Assembly: GCA_020722575.1 (NCBI GenBank)
Contig: DYKN01000008.1
Location: 22,295 to 86,294 of the forward strand
Direction of reading: 5' to 3'
DNA from: Rikenella microfusus
GTDB lineage: Bacteria; Bacteroidota; Bacteroidia; Bacteroidales; VadinHA17
Length of the DNA stretch: 64,000 bases
Both the position numbers and the translations under genes were made by a program. Under the pieces are notes generated by a model. It had not been told where the DNA came from. It saw only the letters and a list, made by a program, of their open reading frames with translations, and made no database searches. Positions 35,601 to 42,327 of this stretch are shown piece after piece. Each line of letters begins with the position of its first letter. Position 1 is the first letter of the stretch.

Positions 35601-37382
35601 TATGTATCGGTTATAGGAGCATCATTCGCAATAACAGTTATCGGTGGATTATCACTGAGTACACTTCTTACACTTGTTTTTATCCCGACTTTTTACTCCG
35701 GACTGGAAAATGCACTGGAATGGATAAAATCTCTTAACCTGAAAATTCAAATAGTTCAGCTCATCCTCTTAGGCTTGCTTCTTTACCTTATATTTACATT
35801 TATCAACACATTCATATGGAAACTTATAACTATAATTCTTGCTGTTATTGTTGTGCCTGCCGTAACATGGTTCGTACTGAACAGCCTGCGGAAAGCAAGA
35901 GAAACCCTAATTCCTGCCGGTGAACCGGTGAAAATTCGTGTCCAGAGCCTTGTAAAAATCTACGACAGGGAAAGCAGGTGGAGCAGGGAATGGAAAGCAG
36001 GCAAAAAAATACGCCAGCGACTTGGCCTTGAAAAAGAGATCCGATCAATTAAAGACATGGATAATATGGTGTGGCAATTGCCTATATTCGGCTTCATGAT
36101 ATATTTTACATACTTTTATCTCTCTGCAGGCTTCTGGGTATTTTTCTTTTCATTACTGACATGGTTCTTCCTGTTTGGATTATGGTCATCCTTTCGACAG
36201 TTTTTAAAAAACCTCAGCCTTAAGAATAATATCGCATGGATTAAAAAAATAATTGTAGCCTCTGACTTCATTATAATGTGGTTTTTACCGCTCCTGAATC
36301 TGATCTTCTTCCAGTTTCAATGGCATAATATTGCAACTATTTTGATACTCGGTTTTATATGGTACTCCGGCCTTATAATTTATGTCACCGGTCAGAAGTT
36401 AACGAGGGAAAATATTAACATATACAGGCTTGAAGGGCGCTTCCGCAATATACGAAAGACTTTCTATAAAATAGTATCAATGGTGCCATTAATCGGCAGG
36501 CGCAAAAAACCATTCAAGGCACTTAACTGTGTAAGTCTTGAAATTGCAAGTGGAATGTTTGGCTTGCTTGGACCAAACGGAGCAGGTAAGACAACTTTGA
36601 TGCGCATTATTTGTGGTATTCTCGAACAGAGCTATGGCAAAGTATGGATCAATGGGCTTGATACACAAAAGAAAAGAGAAGAACTGCAGGGTCTTATTGG
36701 TTACCTTCCTCAGGAATTTGGCACATATGAAAATATGACAGCCCATGAATACCTGCATTATCAGGCCATACTGAAAAACATTACCGATCCTGTTATCAGG
36801 GAAGAAAGGGTTACATATGCACTTGATGCCGTTCACATGACAGAGAGAAGGTATGACAAAATAAGCTCCTACTCCGGCGGAATGAAACAACGCATTGGCA
36901 TTGCACAAATTCTGTTGCATCTGCCAAGAATACTGGTTGTAGATGAACCAACGGCAGGTCTTGATCCAAGAGAACGAATCCGTTTCCGTAACCTTCTTGT
37001 GGAACTCAGTAAAGAAAGAGTGGTTATTTTTTCAACCCATATTATTGAAGATATATCAAGTTCATGCCACCAGGTTGCAGTATTGAACAAAGGCTCATTG
37101 CTCTACCTGGGCAAACCAATGGAAATGGCTGAAGCAGCAGAAGGTCATGTATGGCAACTAACAATACCTGCATCAGAATTCAATGACTTTGTTAAAAACC
37201 ACATGGTTGTGCACCATATGGCAGAAGGACAAATGATCAGATTAAGATGTATATCCGAAAATAAACCCCTAAATTCAGCCGTTAGTGTCACTCCAAATCT
37301 TGAAGATGCATATCTCTGGCTATTGAAGAATAAAAATGATAATAATGAAAAAGTTATTTTAAACTCCAATAAACTGCAATGA
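32610..37382 (+). CDS. RND efflux permease fused to an ABC ATPase, with a membrane insert in the ATPase
   Basis: A 1590-residue protein with two energy-coupling modules. Residues 1 to about 1035 are a full RND pump (GMLVDNSVVVLEN with Asp398; GIVVNNGIILID in segment 10). Two more hydrophobic segments follow (1047-1067, 1072-1092). Residues 1109-1119 (IRVQSLVKIYD) look like the first strand and A-loop of an ABC ATPase. A charged linker and a hydrophobic stretch come next (1158-1192, 1211-1236, 1240-1260; probably four passes). The ATPase resumes at about 1300 (KKPFKALNCVSLEIASG) with Walker A GPNGAGKTT (1321-1329), signature SGGMKQR (from 1422), Walker B VVDEP (Asp1445, Glu1446) and switch His1477. 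All nucleotide-site motifs are intact. There is no stop or frameshift at the junctions. The last residues overlap the start of the small permease gene (ATGA). Confidence 0.9.
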   Translation: MDFIIRRKVLISMLFMGLTMLGYFSYRQLPVEMFPNAELPTMFVSISTPLEMDPAYIEAQAVVPIEGEIGTLEGVEKIESNITSRSGTIIIYFNQKANLKYLNLKLQEKINIVRNSIPEEFSITVVKIDLQQITGQFMELQVRGEGGIDRIRNITDRDIKPEFENLDGIAGVEVFGGQEYSIEIRLNEKACNAHGITMNQVRNLLSNNSRDKTFVGRVVDGSSIYFVNVVSEYTEISQIGDIIINKEGPVFLKDIAEIFFGVKEQTSYSRVNGLDAVTVTLVSDNQTNAIDLSHRAKDLVQKLNKKLSSLGVEIVIQSNTTEVLERNINQIINLAITGGLLAILVLWFFLRNLRLVMVIALSIPVSVYTAFNFFYGAGITLNSLSLVGMALAIGMLVDNSVVVLENIYRLSGQGFLPENAVKTGTTEVRKAIFAATLTTLTVFLPFIFSSNFLIKIIGKNIGVSIISTLSISLFAALMLIPMATYYLLNIQGSVKTSIFKKLSIHNRLVQIYHLILKTCMRNPVTIIIGTLVLFFASLLISLTLSISSSKEVETPTFRLSVRMPTGSTLEKTDAVVSEIESRLVSIPEKKDIISRIEEEQATVTITLPDDWKKKTSRTLPEIKNDINEKVKNISPAEISMDEVSARGGFSSGGSGTSINPGAGFLNLLGVGTQSESIIIKGQNFFLMKSLADDIKSYLDELSTINSSSVNVQDNRPETQLWFDMDFINRNNFTLNNLAQALGTFGKEYSSGITFRQGSDSYDIILKYVDESGIEKENTDKTIEDLKRLEVTSNAGTTMEMQELAGIVLTSGPGNIHRENQEKRITVTYSFTEDIRNSKELLEGAREEIESLVSELNIPTGIAVEVVHEEDELKEFYKLIGIAFILIYMILAAVFESLTVPFVMLFSIPLAALGSLIALILTGNSLLNANTLTGFLILLGIVVNNGIILIDYTNILRKRGYRRSRALMMAGIARIRPIMITALTTILALVPLAMGKAEYVSVIGASFAITVIGGLSLSTLLTLVFIPTFYSGLENALEWIKSLNLKIQIVQLILLGLLLYLIFTFINTFIWKLITIILAVIVVPAVTWFVLNSLRKARETLIPAGEPVKIRVQSLVKIYDRESRWSREWKAGKKIRQRLGLEKEIRSIKDMDNMVWQLPIFGFMIYFTYFYLSAGFWVFFFSLLTWFFLFGLWSSFRQFLKNLSLKNNIAWIKKIIVASDFIIMWFLPLLNLIFFQFQWHNIATILILGFIWYSGLIIYVTGQKLTRENINIYRLEGRFRNIRKTFYKIVSMVPLIGRRKKPFKALNCVSLEIASGMFGLLGPNGAGKTTLMRIICGILEQSYGKVWINGLDTQKKREELQGLIGYLPQEFGTYENMTAHEYLHYQAILKNITDPVIREERVTYALDAVHMTERRYDKISSYSGGMKQRIGIAQILLHLPRILVVDEPTAGLDPRERIRFRNLLVELSKERVVIFSTHIIEDISSSCHQVAVLNKGSLLYLGKPMEMAEAAEGHVWQLTIPASEFNDFVKNHMVVHHMAEGQMIRLRCISENKPLNSAVSVTPNLEDAYLWLLKNKNDNNEKVILNSNKLQ

Positions 37383-38095
37383 AAAAAGGAACTCTTTACA
37401 AATACTTTGACCTTTTGCAAAAAATGATCTTTTTTAATCTTAAAATCATTTTTGCGAATAAATTTTTCTGGTTCCTTATCGGTTCCGCAGGATTCTACCT
37501 TGGAATTTCTGTCATTTATGCTCTCACAAACGATAACCCTCATATTAAAGACCTTTTTGGCACTTTTATTTTTTCAGGTATCCTACTGGTATTTTATCCT
37601 GCTGTATTTGGCATTCAAAACGACCAGGATCAGCGTACGATTGAAATACTTTTCGGCATTCCCGACTACAGGTTTAAAGTATGGCTGGTTCGTTTGGCTA
37701 TCATTTTTGCAGTTGCTTTTCTCATAATGATTGTCTATACATCGCTCTCCTCACTTCTGATAATGAAATTCAGAATCCTTCAGATGACCTTTCGGGTAAT
37801 GTTACCGGTAATATTCCTTGGCACAATGGCTTTTATGCTATCAACAATTATTAGAAATGGTAATGGTACAGCTGTGGTAATGATCGTTATTGGTCTATTC
37901 TTGATGATTCTTTCTGAAAACCTCTCGAAAAGTTACTGGAACATTATGCTTAATCCTTACGATATGCCCCGCGATATAAACGAAACTGCATGGAGACTCA
38001 TATTTATTAAAAACAGGATAGTGCTGATAACAGGCACAATATTATGCCTTCTGGCCGGCCTTTACAATCTCCAGAAAAGGGAAAAGTTTATGTAA
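37379..38095 (+). CDS. Small ABC-2 type permease, partner of the RND-fused ATPase
   Basis: A 238-residue membrane protein with six predicted segments and no large soluble domain (FWFLIGSAGFYLGISVIYAL; LVRLAIIFAVAFLIMIVYT; MLPVIFLGTMAFMLSTII and others). QNDQDQRTIEILFGIPDYR after the second segment resembles the cytoplasmic coupling region of ABC-2 permeases and has a counterpart (RDKKLDTIEVLYTRSMSN) in the N-terminal permease of the 23397-26921 protein, so the two permeases are distant relatives. Its ATG overlaps the stop of the RND-ABC fusion as ATGA, a sign of translational coupling. I infer that it supplies the membrane channel for the fused ATPase. It is the last gene of the operon. Confidence 0.82.
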   Translation: MKKGTLYKYFDLLQKMIFFNLKIIFANKFFWFLIGSAGFYLGISVIYALTNDNPHIKDLFGTFIFSGILLVFYPAVFGIQNDQDQRTIEILFGIPDYRFKVWLVRLAIIFAVAFLIMIVYTSLSSLLIMKFRILQMTFRVMLPVIFLGTMAFMLSTIIRNGNGTAVVMIVIGLFLMILSENLSKSYWNIMLNPYDMPRDINETAWRLIFIKNRIVLITGTILCLLAGLYNLQKREKFM

Positions 38096-38277
38096 CCATC
38101 CGCAATAAAGCACATTTTAGTAAAACATCTTTTAAAACAAACCTATTCCCAATTATTGTCAGTTAAATTAGTCAGAAAGAATAATCTTTTTCTGAAATTT
38201 AAATTTTCTTTTTAAAAAATATTGCAAATTTGGAATAGTAAACCTGATTTTAAATACTAACCTTAAAAATTACAGTA

Positions 38278-39399
38278 ATGAAAGCCGTATCAAATTCAAC
38301 AGCCACCGCTCCACCGGGTAGGGTAGCCTCAATTGACTTTTTCAGGGGTTTGACAATGTTTCTTCTTGCAGGTGAATCAACCCACCTGTATGCACATATT
38401 GTGAAATTAGACAACCCTGTACTTCATTTTATTGGAACGCAGTTCCACCATCACGAATGGCACGGTTTGCATTTCTGGGATCTAATACAACCTTTTTTCA
38501 TGTTTATCGTGGGTGTGGCTATTCCATTTGCCGTCGCTAACAGATTAAAGAAAGGGCAAACATACAGGGAAATAACACTTCATTCAATTAAACGTTCCCT
38601 GCTATTGCTTTTTCTTGGATGGGCACTCTATTTCACCGAAGCTGGCAAACTCGTATTCAGGTTTCAGAATGTGCTTGCCCAGCTCTCAGTTACATACCTT
38701 GTGGCATTTTTGATACTGAATAAGAGTTACAAATTTCAAATCTCATTCACCCTTATAATACTCCTTTTAATTGACCTTGCATATCGTTTCTTCCCGGTTG
38801 AAGGATTCAACCATCCATGGGTTAATTATGAAAATCTGGGAGCATGGTTCAACAACAAGATTGAAGGTGTTGAGAAAGCCAGTGAATGGGCAACACTTAA
38901 CTTTGTATCGACAACTGCTCACACCGTATGGGGAGCACTTTGCGGAAAGCTACTGATGAGTGAGAAAACACATGCCGAAAAAATGAAAATACTCACCATT
39001 GCCGGTATAATTGCTCTTGCTATCGGTTATTCACTCGACCTTCTTAACATAACACCTATAATCAAGAAAATTGCTACTGTTTCATTTGTATTTGCAAGCG
39101 GCGGATGGAGCATTCTTGCCCTCTGCTTCAGCTACTGGCTGATAGACGTTAAACAACTCCTCAGAAAAGGAGCAAAATTCTTTATTATTGTCGGTATTAA
39201 CTGCATTTTTATATATCTCTTTTTTGAACTTGGATTTACACGAATAATAAGCAACCGTATTGTTAATCCGTTCAGTAATCTTTTCTTTTCCTGGACTGGT
39301 GAAATGGCCACAGCTATTATAACAAGTATTGTGGCCTGGTTTATTCTCTGGTATATCTGTTACTGGCTGTATAAAAACAGAATATTTATTAAAATCTGA
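38278..39399 (+). CDS. DUF5009/HGSNAT-like membrane acyltransferase
   Basis: A 373-residue inner membrane protein with about ten hydrophobic segments, related to heparan-alpha-glucosaminide N-acetyltransferase (HGSNAT, NagX, DUF5009). The N-terminal RVASIDFFRGLTMFLL is the diagnostic R-x-x-S-I-D-x-x-R-G-x motif, and FHHHEWHGLHFWDLIQPFFM carries the histidine implicated in acetyl transfer across the membrane. Relatives acetylate amino sugars or glycans outside the cytosol with acetyl-CoA from inside. It stands alone between the export operon and a convergent radical SAM gene. The sugar acceptor is unknown; a role in surface glycan or glycosaminoglycan use would be a guess. Confidence 0.88.
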   Translation: MKAVSNSTATAPPGRVASIDFFRGLTMFLLAGESTHLYAHIVKLDNPVLHFIGTQFHHHEWHGLHFWDLIQPFFMFIVGVAIPFAVANRLKKGQTYREITLHSIKRSLLLLFLGWALYFTEAGKLVFRFQNVLAQLSVTYLVAFLILNKSYKFQISFTLIILLLIDLAYRFFPVEGFNHPWVNYENLGAWFNNKIEGVEKASEWATLNFVSTTAHTVWGALCGKLLMSEKTHAEKMKILTIAGIIALAIGYSLDLLNITPIIKKIATVSFVFASGGWSILALCFSYWLIDVKQLLRKGAKFFIIVGINCIFIYLFFELGFTRIISNRIVNPFSNLFFSWTGEMATAIITSIVAWFILWYICYWLYKNRIFIKI

Positions 39400-39415
39400 A
39401 TTAACCGGCATAACA

Positions 39416-40363
39416 TCAGTATTCAAAAGGGTTTTCCCGGTTAAAATCAGGGAGGTAATTATTAAAACTCTCCGGATCCTGCAACCAGCCATTGCGAAAA
39501 CCTAATCTTTCCATCTCACCAACCACTTTATCATATTCTTCTCTTTCAAGTGGTCGGTAGAGCATTTCATGATTTCTTACCTCACTGTTCGGATAGTATT
39601 GTGACATCAGTGAAATATGCACCCCTAGAGAAAGCTCTTCTGCAATCAAACGTAGAACTTTAATACTCTCTGTTGTTTGTCCGGGTAAAATAAGATGCCT
39701 TATCAATAGTCCGCTATATGCTACGCCTTCATCATCTGTTAGCAATACTGAACCTTTTTGAAAATACATCTCCTTCAGCGCTTTAAGAGCAATCTCCGGA
39801 TACCCGGGAGCCCGGGATAACGATACGGAAACACTCTCTGAGACATATTTATAATCAGGAAGATACACATCAACCATATCGGCAATATCCCTGAGCGTCT
39901 CAACTTTATCGTAACTGTTTGTATTATAAACTATAATAGGATCCAGACCTCTGTTATTCAATCCTCTGATGATAGCTTTCATCTGCGGTATCATATGTGA
40001 AGGCGATACAAAACCAACCGCTTTTATTCCTCTGGAAAGAATTTTTTCCACAATATCAAGAGAGGTAGAAAGATCGAGGTCAGAATATCGGCTAACATAT
40101 TCAGGTCGGCTGATAGCATTATTCTGACAATAGATGCAACGCATGTTGCAGCCAGCAAAAAAAATGTTACATATTCCCGTTGTACCGCTTATCGGTGGCT
40201 CTTCTCCCCTGTGAATACATATCGAGGCAATATTAAGACCTGCATCTGTTCCACAAAATCCGCCTGCCGTTTCAAATCTGTTAACACCACATTCTCTCGG
40301 ACATAGCCTGCAGGCAGAAAGCATTAACTTTTCATCATCGCTATAAATGCCTTCATCAATCAT
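39416..40363 (-). CDS. Radical SAM protein, PflA-like (COG1313)
   Basis: A 315-residue radical SAM enzyme. The [4Fe-4S]/SAM motif is CNMRCIYCQN (CxxxCxxC), preceded by an N-terminal cysteine-rich segment CRLCPRECGVNR with GFCG that marks the COG1313 group, annotated as pyruvate formate-lyase activating enzyme-like. LDPIIVYNTNSYDKVETLR and VDVYLPDYKY are conserved in this group. No glycyl radical enzyme gene lies in the window, so the target is unknown. The C-terminal part (VHISLMSQYYPNS) is also family-typical. It is a single gene, convergent with the DUF5009 gene and divergent from rimP. Confidence 0.88.
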   Translation of the reverse strand: MIDEGIYSDDEKLMLSACRLCPRECGVNRFETAGGFCGTDAGLNIASICIHRGEEPPISGTTGICNIFFAGCNMRCIYCQNNAISRPEYVSRYSDLDLSTSLDIVEKILSRGIKAVGFVSPSHMIPQMKAIIRGLNNRGLDPIIVYNTNSYDKVETLRDIADMVDVYLPDYKYVSESVSVSLSRAPGYPEIALKALKEMYFQKGSVLLTDDEGVAYSGLLIRHLILPGQTTESIKVLRLIAEELSLGVHISLMSQYYPNSEVRNHEMLYRPLEREEYDKVVGEMERLGFRNGWLQDPESFNNYLPDFNRENPFEY

Positions 40364-40442
40364 ATTTAAAACATTTCATTAATATCAGGTTTCACTTTCA
40401 TCTGCTATCCTTTAAGATTTAAATCAATCAAAATCATTATAT

Positions 40443-40473
40443 TTTGTGAATTTAAAATTATTTATTATCTTTG
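40443..40473 (+). promoter_or_regulatory. Strong Bacteroidota promoter of rimP-nusA-infB
   Basis: TTTG (40443-40446), a 19-base spacer and TATCTTTG (40466-40473) match the TTTG-N19-TAnnTTTG consensus exactly. Transcription should start near 40477-40481, giving a leader of about 70 bases before the rimP ATG at 40552. It is the best promoter in the window. Confidence 0.8.
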
Positions 40474-40500
40474 CACCCGGGTAGCGGTGATTATGAACCG

Positions 40501-40541
40501 GGGGGCAGAAGCCCCCTGTTTTATTATCCTGTTTTATTATC
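40501..40541 (+). promoter_or_regulatory. Terminator-like leader hairpin before rimP, possible attenuator
   Basis: GGGGGC (40501-40506), loop AGAA and GCCCCC (40511-40516) form a tight six-pair stem followed by a U-rich tandem repeat of 13 bases, CTGTTTTATTATC, present twice (40516-40541). A hairpin plus U-rich tract between promoter and start codon looks like an attenuator. NusA, made from this operon, influences termination, so feedback is plausible. An alternative pairing CCCGG (40476-40480) with CCGGG (40498-40502) would compete if the transcript starts early enough. Confidence 0.5.
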
Positions 40542-40551
40542 GGTTTCAGCA

Positions 40552-41016
40552 ATGATTGACAGTACAAAAATAGAAAATCTGGTTAATGAATTTATCAGTG
40601 GTACTGATATTTTCCTGGTTGAAGTGAAGGTATCACGGGAAAATAAAATTACTGTTTATGCTGATACCCTTAAGGGCATTAAACTTGAGCAATGCGCCGA
40701 TCTCAGCAGATATATTGAACAAAATCTGAGTCGCGACATTGAGGATTATGAACTTGAAGTCTCTTCCCCTGGTATAGGGAAACCTTTCAAAGTAAAGGAA
40801 CAGTACATAAAAAACATCGGTAATGTTGTTGAAGTACTAAGAAAATCGGGAGAGAAATTCAGGGGAGTTCTGAAAGATGTTAAAGATTCAGGCTTCGGCA
40901 TCAGTCAAACCTCAGTAAAAAAAGTTAAATCGGCAGCCGGAGTTACAGAATCAAACGATTTATATTTTAACTTTGACGATATAAAGTCAGTTAAAGAAAT
41001 ATTGATTTTCAAATAA
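40552..41016 (+). CDS. rimP: Ribosome maturation factor RimP
   Basis: RimP helps assemble the 30S ribosomal subunit. From the ATG at 40552 the product has 154 residues and the two-domain family layout: an N-terminal alpha/beta domain with CADLSRYIEQNL and LEVSSPGIGKPFKVKEQY (the S-S-P-G motif is diagnostic), then a small SH3-like C-terminal domain (KFRGVLKDVKDSGF). The frame is open further upstream, to 40471, but that region contains the -7 box and the leader hairpin, so it is not coding. It is the first gene of rimP-nusA-infB, an operon conserved across bacteria. Confidence 0.94.
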   Translation: MIDSTKIENLVNEFISGTDIFLVEVKVSRENKITVYADTLKGIKLEQCADLSRYIEQNLSRDIEDYELEVSSPGIGKPFKVKEQYIKNIGNVVEVLRKSGEKFRGVLKDVKDSGFGISQTSVKKVKSAAGVTESNDLYFNFDDIKSVKEILIFK

Positions 41017-41032
41017 AATGAATTACTGAGAG

Positions 41033-42271
41033 ATGGAAAACCTTAATTTGACTGACACTTTTCTGGAATTCAAGGAACTCAAGAACATTGACAGACCAAC
41101 GATGATGAGTGTTCTTGAGGATGTCTTCAGAAGCATTCTTGCGAAAAGATACGGCTCAGCCGATAATTTCGATATTATTGTAAATATTGACAAAGGGGAT
41201 TTTGAGATCTGGAGGAACAGAGTAGTTGTTGCCGATGAAGATTTTACCGATTCAAACACCCAGATTCCTCTTTCGGAAGCCAAAAAAATTGACGAAGATT
41301 ATGAAATAGGGGAAGAGGTTTCGGATGAGGTCAGGTTTCAGGATTTCGGGCGCAGAGCTATTCTTTCCATACGGCAGAATCTTACTGCACGTATTCTCGA
41401 CCTCGAAAAAAACAATATCTATGCCAAGTATAAGGATAGGATTGGCGAGATAGTGACTGGTGAAGTTTATCAAGTATGGAAACGTGAGATTCTTGTACTT
41501 GATGATGATGGCAACGAACTTATCCTTCCGAAAAGTGAACAGATTCCCACCGACCACTTCCGTAAAGGTGACACCATAAGAGCTGTTGTGATCAAGGTTG
41601 AAATGAAAAACAACACACCTTACATTATATTGAGCCGAACTTCGCCTGTGTTTCTTGAAAGGCTTTTCGAACTCGAAGTACCTGAAATTTTTGACGGTTT
41701 GATTACTATTAAGAAGATTGTAAGGGTACCTGGAGAAAGGGCAAAAGTTGCAGTTGAATCATATGACGAAAGAGTTGACCCGGTAGGTGCATGCGTGGGT
41801 ATGAAAGGCTCAAGAATTCATGGAATCGTAAGGGAACTCCGGAATGAAAACATTGATGTGATAAATTACACCACCAATACCCAGCTTTATATACAAAGAG
41901 CACTTAGCCCGGCAAAAATTTCTTCCATTAAGATTAATGAGGCAGAAAAAAGAACCGAAATATACCTTAAACCCAGTGAAGTCTCACTGGCAATTGGGAA
42001 AGGCGGGCTGAATATTAAGCTTGCCAGTCAGCTTACAGGATATGAAATAGACGTTTACCGTGAACCAGGTGGTGAGGATGAGGAAGACGTTAATCTTGAT
42101 GAATTTGCAGATGAAATTGATGAATGGATCATTGACGAACTGAAAGCAATAGGATGCGATACCGCAAAAAGCGTTCTTAGCCTTTCCGTGAGCGATCTCG
42201 TTAAAAGAACAGATCTTGAAGAAGAAACTATTAAAGAAGTTATAAATATTTTAAAGGCTGAATTTGAATAG
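41033..42271 (+). CDS. nusA: Transcription termination/antitermination factor NusA
   Basis: NusA binds RNA polymerase and RNA and modulates pausing, termination and antitermination. The 412-residue protein has the N-terminal polymerase-binding domain (1-125), an S1 domain (about 130-200, GEIVTGEVYQVWKREILVL), and two KH domains (GACVGMKGSRIHGIVRELRN and EVSLAIGKGGLNIKLASQLT). It ends in an acidic stretch (GGEDEEDVNLDEFADEIDEW) and a short helix-hairpin-helix-like tail, the usual Bacteroidota form. It lies 16 bases after rimP and 56 before infB. Confidence 0.95.
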   Translation: MENLNLTDTFLEFKELKNIDRPTMMSVLEDVFRSILAKRYGSADNFDIIVNIDKGDFEIWRNRVVVADEDFTDSNTQIPLSEAKKIDEDYEIGEEVSDEVRFQDFGRRAILSIRQNLTARILDLEKNNIYAKYKDRIGEIVTGEVYQVWKREILVLDDDGNELILPKSEQIPTDHFRKGDTIRAVVIKVEMKNNTPYIILSRTSPVFLERLFELEVPEIFDGLITIKKIVRVPGERAKVAVESYDERVDPVGACVGMKGSRIHGIVRELRNENIDVINYTTNTQLYIQRALSPAKISSIKINEAEKRTEIYLKPSEVSLAIGKGGLNIKLASQLTGYEIDVYREPGGEDEEDVNLDEFADEIDEWIIDELKAIGCDTAKSVLSLSVSDLVKRTDLEEETIKEVINILKAEFE

Positions 42272-42315
42272 AATAAGCCATATATTGGAAGCTTCGAAAT
42301 GGAGCTATTAATCTC

Positions 42316-42322
42316 AGGAGGT
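42316..42322 (+). promoter_or_regulatory. Shine-Dalgarno sequence of infB
   Basis: AGGAGGT lies 5 bases before the ATG at 42328. It is notable because nearly all other genes in this window, as usual in Bacteroidota, have no such sequence. It may serve to keep IF2 translation high or independent of upstream genes. Confidence 0.8.
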
Positions 42323-42327
42323 AATTT

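Noticed and set aside
38172..38195. Hairpin after the export operon (TCAGAAAGA with TCTTTTTCTGA) as terminator
   Set aside because: The stem has a two-base bulge, few G-C pairs and no immediate T tract; too weak to list as a feature.
40471..40551. An N-terminal extension of RimP starting at a TTG at 40471
   Set aside because: It would start inside the -7 promoter box and translate the leader hairpin; the conserved protein begins at the ATG at 40552.
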